Below, one piece after another: positions 48,201-60,200 of a DNA stretch of 64,000 nucleotides (position 1 is the first letter of the stretch; each line of letters opens with the position of its first letter). The notes beneath the pieces were generated by a model. It saw nothing but the letters and a program-made list of their open reading frames with translations, searched no databases and was not told the origin of the DNA. Source of the stretch: Volvox africanus (lineage: Eukaryota; Chlorophyta; Chlorophyceae; Chlamydomonadales; Volvocaceae); contig BSDZ01000089.1 of NCBI GenBank assembly GCA_030268105.1, positions 2,480,001 through 2,544,000 on the forward strand, given 5' to 3'. A program made the position numbers and the translations under genes.

Positions 48201-50037
48201 CGTCGTCCTCCATATCGCGGTTGGCGATGCTTTACAGCAGCAGCGTCCACAGGGGATTCACGCCTCGTTTCTTCGTCCCACCGCCCTCCCCCCACCCACG
48301 CGCCACTGGCCGGAGGAGGATTGGATCGCTTCCTATTTGGCGGTGACATTCGGCTGTCCGCGCACTCTGTGGGCCCTATCCCCAGGTGAACACGAGCGGG
48401 GAGGAGTCCAAGTTTGGAGTCGAGCCGGGGGAGTGCGTGGCGCTGGCGAAACACATCGTACAGGTGTGGGGCAGTGGGCGCAATGGACGGGCTCGTGGGC
48501 AGAGCACTGCGGCGACCGGTGCAGTGGCAGATTGGGGTGATGGCAAGTGAACGCACGGTGTCCGGTAACACAACGAGTAATCGTTCGTTGTACGGACGAT
48601 GAACTCTGCGACTTCCGTACGCTCATGAAAGGTTTTGCGTTCACCATTGGCTGGCCCTGGCCCCCTTGTGAGGGGAAGCTCCCAACGAAGTTGCATTTGG
48701 CTGCGTCAGCACAACATCCCGTGCATGCTTCCCGGATCACGGGTGTACGGTTTTACGACAACCGCACTTGCTCCGTGCCGCGCAGAGCTGCCCCAAGCTA
48801 CGACTGGCGGGCCTTATGACGATTGGCATGCCTGACTACTCGTCGCGACCGGAGAACTTCCAATGCTTGTCGGAGTGTCGTGCAAAGGTGGCGGCCGAGC
48901 TAGGTTTGCCTCCAGAGGCTCTGGAGCTCAGCATGGGCATGTCGGGCGATTTTGAGCAGGCGGTCAGTCGAGGCTCGGGTGTGGGTTGGTAACGATTGGC
49001 GGTTAATTGGGTTGGTTGGTTGCTCAGACAGGCATTGGGCAGGCACTCCCCCGATTGGTCCCGAAAGGTTCTAGGCACTAACATCCATTTTTGGATAAAG
49101 AGACGGCCAATACGTACGAATGGCTCATATACTTGGACCGCTTCAGGAACCTCATTTTAGGGCCTCCCTACGCTGATAGGCAGGAGTCGTGATCTCCAGG
49201 CCCCGCGATCCCCCACCGCAGTTGAACACTGCAGCACTTCTTTCCGATGCACGCGCTTCAGTTACCCTTCACGTGCTGGGGGGCTATTAGAGCAGGACTC
49301 TCTGATTGTGTGGGTGTTAATACTGAGGGGGGTGGGCAACACAACTACGCTGCCATTGCGCCACCCCTTGACCTTGTCCACTGTACGTTCCCCCTTCCTA
49401 TCTTCATCTCCCTTTCGCATGTGCACGCCCTCCCTCTGCTGCTTCCGCCGCCGCTGTCCCCCCCAAAAGGTGAGTGGGTTCGCGCGGAACTGCGCTTGGT
49501 TCTGTGTTTACACGCGCGCGCTTCGAGCTGGCCGGGTTGGGTGGATGGGTTGGTTGGGTTTGGGCGCGTGAGGATTCGCTTTACAGGTGGGTCGGGAGGA
49601 GCACTCGCATGACAGCCCCAGCGCCAGCTTCGTCACAGACTCAACACGGCTTGCACTTCGTCGCCAGCAATAAGGCCGATAGTACACATAATTACGGCTT
49701 CGCTTATTCTTTTTACTGCTTTAATTCGCGGCCTTGGCGACCACCTAGTTTACATCACAGCTCGTTTCCACCTTCCTGACTTTGGACGACGTCTACTGGA
49801 CCCTCACGGTTAGTCCTCAATCCTTCAGTATCAGCTTTCAATATTCGGTTTATTCGACCTCTCCCCCCCTCCCTCCGTATTTCCCATTCCCCCCTCCCCC
49901 GATCAACCCCCCTTCCGGGGTAATATCCGACCCAGATCGCAATGGGCAGCACCAACATTCGAGTGGGAAGCACCATCTTCGGGGCCAGGGAATATCCCGC
50001 TCGGCCCAAATCGCCGCCTCCTGCTGGGCAGACGTGA
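45281..50037 (+). CDS. YggS/PLPBP-family pyridoxal 5'-phosphate homeostasis protein
   Basis: Complete, 272 codons. Eight exons, all phase-compatible: 45281-45439, 45703-45798, 46298-46388, 46855-46901, 47685-47753, 48386-48463, 48786-48962, 49936-50037. Members bind PLP without known catalysis and buffer vitamin B6. The PLP lysine is Lys61 in LVAVSKTKP. Other family blocks: [74 protein letters not shown] and [19 protein letters not shown]. The last two carry the phosphate-binding Ser and Arg region. The N-terminal 25 residues ([20 protein letters not shown]) look like an organelle presequence, with a second ATG ([11 protein letters not shown]) at codon 25 giving a possible cytosolic form. A TGTAA pentamer lies 613 nt after the stop. 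Confidence 0.93.
48060..48200 (+). repeat. Intronic repeat, copy 1
   Basis: About 130 bases in intron 47754-48385 of the YggS-like gene, similar to 49655-49795. Shared blocks include cgccagca, aaggcc, attacgg, and gcggccttggcg followed by acctagttta. Confidence 0.6.
49655..49795 (+). repeat. Intronic repeat, copy 2
   Basis: Diverged copy of 48060-48200 in the last intron (48963-49935) of the same gene, in the same orientation. Shares cgccagca, taaggcc, attacgg, gcggccttggcg, acctagttta in the same order and spacing. Confidence 0.6.
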
Positions 50038-51837
50038 TGTATTCAGACCCCTCTGGCAATCCAATCTTTATTTCTTCAGACCGCGCACACCTGAATGTGT
50101 GATGGAAGCACTTCGCGGTTGGGACACACCTCCTGTGAAAGGAGAAAGCGGCGGTGTCGAGGGAGAGACGGAGAGGCGGCAACATCCATCATGGGCGCGT
50201 GCGTGTGTGTGCTGCTGCCATCCCCTCTGGAAGGAGGAGGTGGGGCCGACGTGGAGGACATGTGCCCAACCTGACCCGCCCTCACACAAGGGGCCCCATA
50301 CAAGCAACCACGAAGGAGCCCCAGGGCCCCTTGCCTGCATGACTACACGAGCTTCGTTCTGCTAAACGCTTCTGAAGGTTGGATGCTCTTGTCAGCGGTT
50401 GGTGCCCGTGTGGCGATGGTTTGGTTATATTCCATATTCCGCATTCCGCTGTCCTCACGCCCCGCGATGGAGAGCCAGGCGGGGTTGCAGTTTGCATGTT
50501 TGAGAGAAGGGGCGGAGGAAGAGCGGGGATGGATTGTGCACCTACGATAATGACGATGGTAATGAAGGCCCTCTCGGATCAGCCCCCTCGGCAATGTCCC
50601 TTCTTCAATGCCCTAATGGAGAGTGTAGTGTTTCACCGGCGATCAATACTGTAAGGGGCGGGTGGAGTTCTGCATGGAGAATGATCATGATGGCAGCAGT
50701 GCGGTGCAGTGTTATATCGTGACACATTGGCCCTCCAGGCGCACTCACAATTACGATGACGTCACAACCGTTGGTAGGACCTGTAGGACCTGGCTTTGTC
50801 CGATTTCCATGGCGGAAAACGGCTCTATACAGGGGGTGTTTGCACCTGGTTATAGACCAGCAGTGGTCCCAATTGGCATATGCCATTGCGTGAAGGAATG
50901 GCGATAACCCTAAGCAGGCAGCCTAAAGAAAAAGTCAGTTGGCTCTCCCATGCTGTTAAGACATCACACAAATTTGTGTGCTGCGGCGTTATCCATCCTG
51001 GCACATCTTAAAGGCTTTTTTGGGCCTTATGAGCTATTCCGAGCTTGTCACGCACCAAGTGCTCATCCACCAAAGTCTCATCGAATTGTTAATCATCAAA
51101 AAAATGCATCAGAAAATTAAAATGATGAAAGTAAGACATGCACAGCGTCGTAGAATGTGCACCCATCGCCACGGGTACTACACACAGCTATTCCACAGCC
51201 TCTGTACCCTAAGCCTCAGTGCTACAGCGCGATCAGCCAACAAGATGGTTGTTACGATCCCTTTCCCCCCCTCCATCTCCCCCTTTCCAACCCCTCCCTG
51301 CCCATTAAGCCACAAACCAAGGTAATACTCGTTCGTATGTAACCCATTCGGGCCTTATCGTATCAAACATTTGTTTATACCATCGCAATTTCTCTACTAA
51401 TTTACGGGAGTCAATACCACATTTACATTCCGCCGTATCGGATATGGGCAGGTGCGACCTCCCTTCCAGATGCTTATTCCCGTCATCAAGCATACTCTGC
51501 CCCCTATCAGTCACCTCAGCGGGTCCTTCCCGTACTGATCTCCCGTACTCACTCCCCATTCTCATTTCCCCCAGAGTGCATAAAGAAATGAACACGTCTC
51601 CAGATCAGTCACCGCCAGGTCACTCAGCAATCCCTCGCCTCAGCCTCTTTCAGCCGCTTCTCTTTACCTGCGGTGCTTTTATTCGGTGTCGCTCCTTTCA
51701 GCCCAAGTTTGGATCCTCCTCCTTATCCACCACCACCACCATCACCACCACCACTTCAGTGCATTGCAGTACATCTGTGGGCCGGTGAGTGACACGCGGG
51801 AGGAATCCCGAACATCAACTCCAAGAAGCGTACTTCG
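50038..51837. other. Spacer between convergent genes
   Basis: 3' flank of the YggS-like gene (plus) and of the unknown gene at 51838 (minus). Only unsupported short ORFs. Plus-strand TGTAA at 50650-50654; minus-strand TGTAA at 51423-51427, 411 nt beyond the stop at 51838. A short (CAC)n run is at 51728-51755. Confidence 0.45.
50650..50654 (+). terminator. Candidate TGTAA polyadenylation signal
   Basis: First TGTAA pentamer seen after the YggS-like stop codon, at a distance typical of the long 3' untranslated regions of volvocine genes. Confidence 0.3.
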
Positions 51838-53144
51838 TTAAAATCCCCAACAAAGCTTTAATCGGAGGTTTACTAACGGCTTCCCAGCGCTGGAGGCACC
51901 CGGCTGACGACATAAATTGATAATTACACGGGACACACACACACATACATATCCGCACTTGTTGGAGGCCCTTCTGGGCCGTCGAGCTCCCTCGCCCAGG
52001 TCCCCGCCTGCGTTGCGCGCGAGGACAACATACCGAGCCACATCACCCGGCCGGACCACCGAAAGGGGTGCCTGGGTAGCGAGGAAGGGAGCGCGGTAAA
52101 TGGCCATCATGGAGCCCGAGGACGGGCGAGCGGAAGTGGAGTGGGAGGGGGAAGGAGCGGGGCGGAAGTTCGCACTTCATCACAAAACTGTGACTCTCAG
52201 AACACGGATAAGTCGCAGCGTTGGACACGAAGAACTTCAGCTGGACATGAGCTGTGCCTCACACGGCCGCGCACCTGGCAGCACCGGCCTCGTCGGACTG
52301 CGATTCACCCGCCACTTCGCCATCACTGCCATCCGTCACGAAGCTGCTCTCGTAGCCATCTTCCTCCCCCTCCTCGCCCTCCTCGCCCTCCTCCCCCTCC
52401 TCGTCATCATCTCCAGACAGTGCAGCCTCAGCGTCAATACTGCTGCCTGCCCGCGCTGCCGGCCACCTGTGCCCGTGCCGCCAGCACCCACCGCCCGGGC
52501 GCCGCCACGGGCTGCTGCTACTGCTGCTACTGCAAGGCGACGCGACCCATGTGACGGGGAAGGATTGGGGAATTGAGTCTCAGCTGGTTATGATTTAAGG
52601 TCGCAAACCCATTGCACCGCTCGCTAATAACCGAGGTCGTTGTTTCTTCCCATCAGTGGGCTGCCTCCTAGTGCGTGAGTCCGCTGCCGCCTTACCTCTT
52701 CGCAGAAATGCTCGCGCCAGCAGGGACTGCAGCGGCGGCCGGCCCCGCTGGTCTCCGTGATGTCAATGCCCTGCCCGCTTTGCTCCTGTCCCCGCCAAGA
52801 CCGGCATCTGCATCGTCCGACGGCCTTTACCAGCCCCTCCGTGTATCCGCCATCCTACAAGCGCGAAGGAAACACCCAATAGATTGACAACGGCGGGCAG
52901 ACAAGATGCGGCTGGCGGAGGACCGAGACGACATCGTGCCCCGGTGAGAGTCGGGCGTCTGCTGCCCGCAGGCCCACAACTCCTGTCCGTACTCGCCCGA
53001 CTCGACAAAATATTCACACCCCCGATCCCGCACCCGCACTTCACTTGTAATCACCGAAAGGCTCCTCTTGGTGTCGAGCGGACCGTGTTCGTACTCGTGA
53101 CCTGGAACCTGATCACCCTCACTGCTTTGGAAATGGATCGTTAC
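51838..53144 (-). CDS. Unknown gene with an acidic stretch (partial model)
   Basis: Not recognised. Three coding segments on the minus strand: about 52933-53144 (VTIHFQSSEGDQVPGHEYEH, SVITSEVRVRDRGCEYF, ESGEYGQELWACGQQ), about 52275-52460 (SIDAEAALSGDDDE, then a Glu/Gly run and DGYESSFVTDGSDGEVAG), and 51838 to about 52110 (MMAIYRAPFLATQAPLSVV, RPGDVARYVVLARNAGGD). The last segment ends KLCWGF at a stop at 51838. Segment 1 begins after an AG acceptor with no ATG, so 5' exons are missing; they may lie in 53145-54254. The donors of segments 1 and 2 and the acceptor of segment 3 are not settled. The acidic run resembles linkers of nuclear or chromatin proteins, but that is only a guess. Confidence 0.45.
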
Positions 53145-54254
53145 CTTAAATCATGAAATTGATTCCCGGTCGCAGACTCCTACCATATTCCTTCGACTTT
53201 CTACATCGCGGGCGCTTAGGACGCCCTCGCGTCAGCGCTGTGTGGCTCACCAACGGCACGCAGGAGGGCAGCTGCGCCGGTTGGCGAGTACGACTGTACG
53301 AAAACTGCGATCGTCCGCAGGACGAGCGACACACGGCCATGGTTTGTAGCGCCGCTGTTTTGATTGCAGCACTTCCGTGCACCAGGCGGTAGTAGGATAT
53401 GATGTCCCAATTGTCCCAATACCACGACGTAGTGGTGAGTGAGCTATTCAGGCTACTGCCTTCTCCAAATTTTGCTGGCTTAAGATCTGCAGCGTGCTGG
53501 TCGTGGAGAAAGGTGCGTAGAGGAAGCTGTGCGGTGTTGGGACGTGTTTGACAACCCTCTTGCGTCGCCATATGCGCTGTGCGTCCCGATAGCCCACAAA
53601 CCTGCTCCGTAAACTGACGTGAAGGAAAGGGAAGCAGACATGCCCACCACAGACTCCTGCACGCAAGTTTCTGTAATTGTTCTCCTGCGTCCCTCAGCCA
53701 GCTAGTTGCACCTCTGCTACAGGCCCCGCAGGATTTGCGTCCTGGGGCATTCTGCTTACCGGGTTGCAGCAACACCCGTTCAGCAGTTCTGTATGTGTCG
53801 CTATTCCGACAATAACATGCGTGCGTTCGTGCTGCAGCTGCGGCATCCAGTACTCCTCTGCCCTGCTACGTAGCTGCTACGTAATCCTGACACCGTTGCC
53901 GGGTGCCCAACGCAATTTGCCCAAAACCGCTCCTGCTTTCATGAACCTAAGCTTGCTCAATTCAACTGGACAAAACCTTCTCCAGGCTTGCAATATATCT
54001 TTATGCTGTACTCTAGACATCTGATGTGTACCTTCCCTCTCTTATCCTTTCCTCTCTCTTCCTCTCTTCCTCTCTCTCTCTCTCTCTCAATCTCTCTCCT
54101 CTCTCTCTCCCCTCACTCTCCATATCCGCGCAACCACTCAACCACCTGCATATACCACCATTACCGCCAGCTTCCGCAAATAATTCTTCTTTTCGGCCCC
54201 TCACAAATATGAGGCCAGGCTATTATGAGAGGCAGCCCCATTGCTTAATCGGCC
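53145..54254. other. Spacer with CT-rich repeat; 3' flank of the Piezo gene
   Basis: Holds the 3' untranslated region of the Piezo gene and perhaps 5' exons of the unknown gene at 51838. One coding-like minus stretch near 53670-53750 (NAPGRKSCGACSRGATSW) is bounded by AG and GT but could not be joined. (CT)n tract at 54047-54120. Confidence 0.4.
54047..54120. repeat. (CT)n-rich microsatellite
   Basis: About 75 bases of imperfect CT repeat, interrupted by tt and aa. Confidence 0.9.
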
Positions 54255-57200
54255 TTATGCCTGTTTGTGCTTTTTCCGAGACAACTCGAACAGCAGTTCA
54301 GGGGACCGATATACATTGATGAGGGCTCGAAAGAGCTGCTCCTCCAGGACCAGTTCCCCTGAGGGCCCGACGGCGAGGAGTGATGCAAGCGGGTGAGGGG
54401 ACGACGTGAAAGACTTGTACAACAGGAACCGGATTTGTGATGAACAACCCGAGACTGGGTGACGCAAAAAGCAAGCCGCAGAGATTTTCGTGTGTGTGTT
54501 GGAGGTAATTTGAGAGCCTGAGGGAGGGGAACTTGTGCATACAGCAATGGGGTGTGGATCGCGGGACTCTTTGAACCAGGGTGACTCCTTGCAGCTTCTG
54601 AGGGCCCTCACAGCCCCCCCATAGCTGAGGCTGAAGCCTCCAGCTCCGGGCCGCGAGGCCATGACAAAGACCCGCAGACTGAGGGGAGGCTGCGAACCGA
54701 GAAGGTGCCGCAGAGCACAAGAAGAAGGCCACAGCTCGGCGTGGCGCTACGGTGGTGAGGTTAGGTGTGCGAACGCAGAGCTCGCTGCTTCCCCATCCCT
54801 TAAGGACCACCGCTGCCGCCCCCATTACCATCACCGCCGCCGTTACTGCGATGTATAAGAAGGCGCCTGTAAAAATAGACATCGCTGCATCATGGCCCAA
54901 AGCCGTATATATTGTTCAAGGGCTTGGTGGCCGGAAACCCGCAAAACCAAAATCGGGAACGTCATCGATTCTCTTACTGCCATTGATTTAACCTCAACTG
55001 CACCTTAGTACCTTGGCTGAATCGCGGTTAAGAGCAGGGCTAGGAATGAACGATGTGCACGGCCCCACTCACCCTCCGCCCGGGCCACATAAATGTCCTG
55101 ACACAGCGCCACCAGACGGCGGGTAGAGGGCAGGTCCTCAGTGGGAATACGCAGCCGCAGAGACGACACAGACAAGCGGAGGAAGCGGCCGATTGCGAAC
55201 ACGAACGTCACGTAGAGGCCGGTGATGCCAAAGCGGGACAAAGTCGCACCCTGACAGAGATGTGAAGTGAAGTGTGTGTTAGGGTTGTATGGGGCAGGAG
55301 GTGGAAAGATGGATGTAATGAAGCCGAAGGGGTGACAATCAGTCAGGTACCAAACACAGCCGACGACGAGACTGGAGAGACTGAGCGGATGGGGTCAGAA
55401 GACGCCCCGTCAGTCCTCAGCCCTGTGTCTGTGCATCGTACTTGTGTGTATTTGAGCATCTAAGGAGGCCGGGTGGGGCTGCACCTCCTCTCTCCTCTCC
55501 ACACTCTCTCCGAACCTCGTCAAGATGTATATATTAGAGATAGCGGTAAGACATTCCTACTATATTCCCACCCCCTCGCCATCGTCTATTCTTACCGCAA
55601 CCAGTCAGCCAAGTTAGCGCCACCATCTGGCCCAGCCCTGCCCGCCGCACGGTTTTCGTTACGGGATGCAACCGGCGTCAGCTGTTAATCCGGCCCCTCC
55701 AGGCATTCCACACACTTACCAGCAGGCCACTCTGCACGGGCTCCACCACCGCTACCAGCGGCGGCCCCATCAGTACTGGGGAGCCCCCCGGAGCGCTGCC
55801 GCACGGATCTGCCAGGTTCATCTCGTTGCCTCCTTCACCAGCACCGCCATAGCCGCCATCGTCATAATAGGCAGTAGCGGCTGCTACGTCGCCATCACCG
55901 CTGCTGTAGGCGCCGTCAGCACCCACGTCGCTACCGTCCCCGAAGGTGGGTTGTACGCCGTTTGAATGCACGGGCATCTGCTGCATGCTGCTGCGGCGGC
56001 GGCGATTAAACTTTGGTGAATCACCGCCGCGGTCCTCAAAGTCGCCGTTGTCGCCGGCAGCGGGGCCGTCTGACGGCAGCAGGGCGCCGCACTTAAACGA
56101 CCACCACTCGGCGGGTCCCCAGCCGGCCCCACCACCGCCACCGCCGCTATCCTCCCTGGAGGCGTAGCAGCCCACCATCGCGGAGCCCCATATGTCCGCC
56201 AAATCAGCCGACGCAGAGAGGGCGGCAGAACCGCCGCTGCTGCCGCTGTCGCTACCGCCACGACCGCCACCACCGCTACCGCTACTGCCGTTACGGTCCG
56301 CCGCTTTTCCTCCGGCGGCGCCGCTACCTCCCGAGCCCCCTGCCCACGACGGCAGCCACGACAGCAGCCGACGCTGTGCGGGCGGTGTCCTCGCTGTCCC
56401 AGTCCCAAGACCCATCCCGACTCCCCGGCTCCCGGACTGGCCCGACGGCGGCTCGCCCTGCAGCCCCAGTCGCACACTGCACGTCTCCCCCTTGAGGCGC
56501 ACGAACAGCGGGAACAGTCCGGGGGACCCGGGGGACCCGGGGTCCTCTTGGTTGAGCGCCGTCAACAGCGTCCGGTTGGAGGTGCCGGACAGCACCTGGG
56601 ACCGGGTGGGGTACGACGAAGGAAAAACACAACGGATGAGCGAGATGGTGACTGGGGAGGGGGATTCCGAGCCAGGAAGAGGGAGAAGTCTCAAGAAGGG
56701 GTGGCGAGGCGGCCAGATGCTAAATGGATGAAGGGGCAGCAAATGACGACCGAAAGCGTTGCGGCACAAAAGAGTCCTCTTTTCTCGAATCCCTTAGCCG
56801 GAGGGTACAAACTGGGAGGCTGAGAGGCAGCGGCGGAATACGGAGTATACGGCATTTAGAACGTGACGTGGATCTTAGGCGTCATGGGGGGAGGGGCCTA
56901 TCACGGCTGACCCGACGGGGAGGTTGTGGCGCCCACTGAACGGACTTGGTTGGCTGCTCATTGGGTTCGGCACTGGCGGCCCGTTGTGACCCTCTGCGAG
57001 TCATAGGCGAATACGCAGCTTTGCTACGGCGGCATAAGCATCTTTCCATATAGTTTACGATGCCATGTAAACTCTGCTATCATGACTCTTTGTGCCACTT
57101 ATCTGCATCCGCGGTGGTGATGGCAGCGGCATAATGATAACATCCTGGAAGTGATTCGCACGCTGCAGGTGCGTTGCGACTTATACTATTCTACGCTACA

Positions 57201-60200
57201 GTACACGGCACTGTATTTGCATTTGCGCCACTGCCGTACCTCCGCCAGGCCTCGCCGTGCAGCTTCCGACAGCGGTACGTACGTCGCCGCCGTACAGCCA
57301 GGACCGCCGTACTGGGAGGTTAGTGGGGCGCTGCGAGTAAACGACCAACCGATCTGCAGGACATCGAGGGTGAAAGAAAACATCCCACGTGTCATTGGAT
57401 TAGGCCACAGCTGCGCTGCCGAGAGTCTTGAGAGCGGGAGGAGTGCCCCTGAGTTGATGAATTCAGCGAACCTGATAACGAAGCTGGAAGTCGCCACTTC
57501 GTAAATATACAGAAGACATGTATAAAAATGGATCGTTGATGGACACGGCCTTTTCCCTCTCCCTTTCCCTTTCCCCCCTTACATGTGCACATGTTTGAGA
57601 GCAGGGCCCCCCTCCTAACTCGCCGCCTTGTGTGCTGGTTGACGATATCTGTTACCGCATGGCTTCCTGTTGCCCCGGTATCCACTGGCCCCACGAAGCT
57701 TGGTCAGTTCCTAATGGGGAAACAAGCGCTCGTCCCCCCCGTGCTGGCTCAGCTCTCACAACCCTTTCCTACAAGTACGCACGCACCCCTCAGCCCACCT
57801 CGAGTACAACTGGCGCCTGATCCGCCTCTTCCGCTTCCTTCCACACGGCCCTGGACTGCCTGGCGTCGACGCCGAGTAGGCGCCCGGGCCGTGAGGAGGA
57901 TGACGGTCCAGGAGGGGGTTGAGGCCCCGGGCTGAGCAGTAGGTCCATGAGGGCCTTACGTGCCGGCGGGGAAATGCGCCAAACCTGGTCTGATTCTGCG
58001 GCCATGCACACACCCATGACCTGTGAAACCACAAAGCGGCGGCAGGGAGGGAGGGAGGGAGGGAGGGAGGGAGGGAGGGAGGGAGGGAGGGAGGGAGGGA
58101 GGGAGGGAGGGAGGGAGGGAGGGAGGGAGGGAGGGAGGGAGGGAGGGAGGGAGGGAGGGAGGGAGGGAGGGAGGGAGGGAGGGGGGGAGGGAGGGAGGGA
58201 GGGAGGGAGGGAGGGAGGGAGGGAGGGAGGGAGGGAGGGAGGGAGGGAGGGAGGGAGGGAGGGAGGGAGGGAGGGAGGGAGGGAGGGGAACAGGAATAAA
58301 CGACCCCTTGACCCCGAGGGAAGTAGTCGGATTTGGGTAGCGGCCATTAGTGCTCGGGGGGTGGGGATTACTTGGCGTGCACGCCCGTGCCTTTCGGCCC
58401 GCGCCCCTTGTGCGTCGGTCCCCCAGGCCATGTCTCCCCCCTACCTTACCCCCTCGCTTCCCTTCAACATGGGAAGTCTGACTGAGGACGCACAAGAAGA
58501 GTCTCTCACCCCACCACTCCTCACCTGGTCAGGCGCATAGCCGGCAAGCACGCGGGGTAGGCCCCTGCTGCCGCCACCACTGCCACCCCCGCCATTACCG
58601 CCACTACTGGCACCGCCACCGCCGCCACCGCTGCCACCGCTGCCACCGCTGCCACCGCCGCCACCGCCGCCACCGCCGCCTCCTGAAGGGCCAGGGGGAC
58701 GCGCACGTGGTGGCGGTGCCGTCGCCGCAATGGCTCCGTCAGCCACTCCCATCCCGGCGGATGTCTGAAACCCGCGACTCAGTCCCCGGCGCTTCACGAC
58801 CCCTCCTGGACCCGCTGCTGTGCCCGGTGCAGGCGATGGAGCCGGCGGCTGCGGCGCGGTGGGCGCAGTCCATTGGAAGATAAGCCTTCGGTCGCCGCTG
58901 TCGTACAGCGGAAAGCGTTGGGTGCCGATGGCATCCTGAACGCCGCTGAGCTACACACGCATCCATTACAAGGATACAGGTTCGGCGCAACAGGGCATCA
59001 GAACACCCAGCATGCAGGCATATGTGTCCTGGTTGGGCTGTACATACACCCCCCCCAGCGGTGTCGACCATAGAGCACCAAGATGCTGCCACACCCCATC
59101 TTGTTCCACATGCGGTTACGATTACATGCGTCTGGCCACATCCAAAGCTTCCGACCTTTGCCCAACGTACGGCGTTTTGTTTTACGCAACAGAAACAATT
59201 GATGTCCTCGTTGTTTATTAAGCTAAAGAAGGCACCAACTGATCAAACATAACAGATCCCGGTGATTCACACACCACCGGTTTGGCGAACACCGCATCAC
59301 CACATCAACCCCGGCCCCTACCCCCCCAACAAGAAATGTACCTGATCTCGTCTTTTTCCCTCAATTCCCCACCCAACCCACCCAACCCACGCCGCCGCCT
59401 CAGACTCAGCAAAGACAGCAGTACCTGGCAGTACCTGGCGCATATCCCTCGTTCTTACAACCTCTATGACATCTAGCCTAGGGGCGGGGCTGATGCCCTG
59501 GGAGCCGCTCACCTTGGCGATGGAGATGTTGACGCGGACGTCCTGTCGGGAGGAGGAGCAGCACGGACGAGGACGAGGGGTACGAGGGGTACGAGGGGTA
59601 CGAGGGGATTGGGTTATCATCCGGGGCACACATCCGGATCAAATGAATACACTGGAGCTACATGAGGCCCTTCACACCGCACCCGGGCATATCCCCAATC
59701 TCTGTCCTCCCTCTTTCCCCTCTCACCAGCAGCGCGGGGACCTGGTAGGTGGGAGCCCCCGAAGAGAAGAAGAGGGGCGGCAGCCACAGCACCAGCAGCA
59801 GAGCCACCAGCGCCAAAAAGCCCTGATTAGCAAGCAAATAGGCATGGCAAGGGAATAGAGTGCAACGTAATATTGAATTCTCGGAAATGAGGGCATGAGG
59901 CATGGCAACACAAGGTCGGGGGTTGGGGAGTCGAAGACCTTGTTACGTTGTCCCCAGGATAGGTGGATCTTACTCGGTTAGGTCCGCACGCAGATGCCGG
60001 TTTCTCACCCGGCGGGTTGGGTGCACCAGGGTTTCGGAGCGCATGTCGAAAAAGTCACCTGACAGCCGCAGACTTAGTGCGAAGAAGGAAACATGATTCA
60101 TCCATGAGAGAGAACCCCGATTTTCTTGGCAGATAAGGCTTTTGAAATATGTGTGTTTGCGTCTTTTGTGTCTGTGTGTAGCGGGTGAGCGGTTGAGCAA

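Noticed and set aside
57956..58495. Large Pro/Ser/Leu-rich or Gly/Arg/Glu-rich ORFs over (GGGA)n
   Set aside because: Tetranucleotide repeat translated in open frames. The interval is an intron between phase-compatible Piezo exons.
60001..60060. Additional Piezo exon candidate (DFFDMRSETLVHP on the minus strand)
   Set aside because: Bounded by AG and GT but about 50 nt long, so inserting it would break the frame. The flanking exons (VKFLQ and GFLALV) already join in phase and match the family order.
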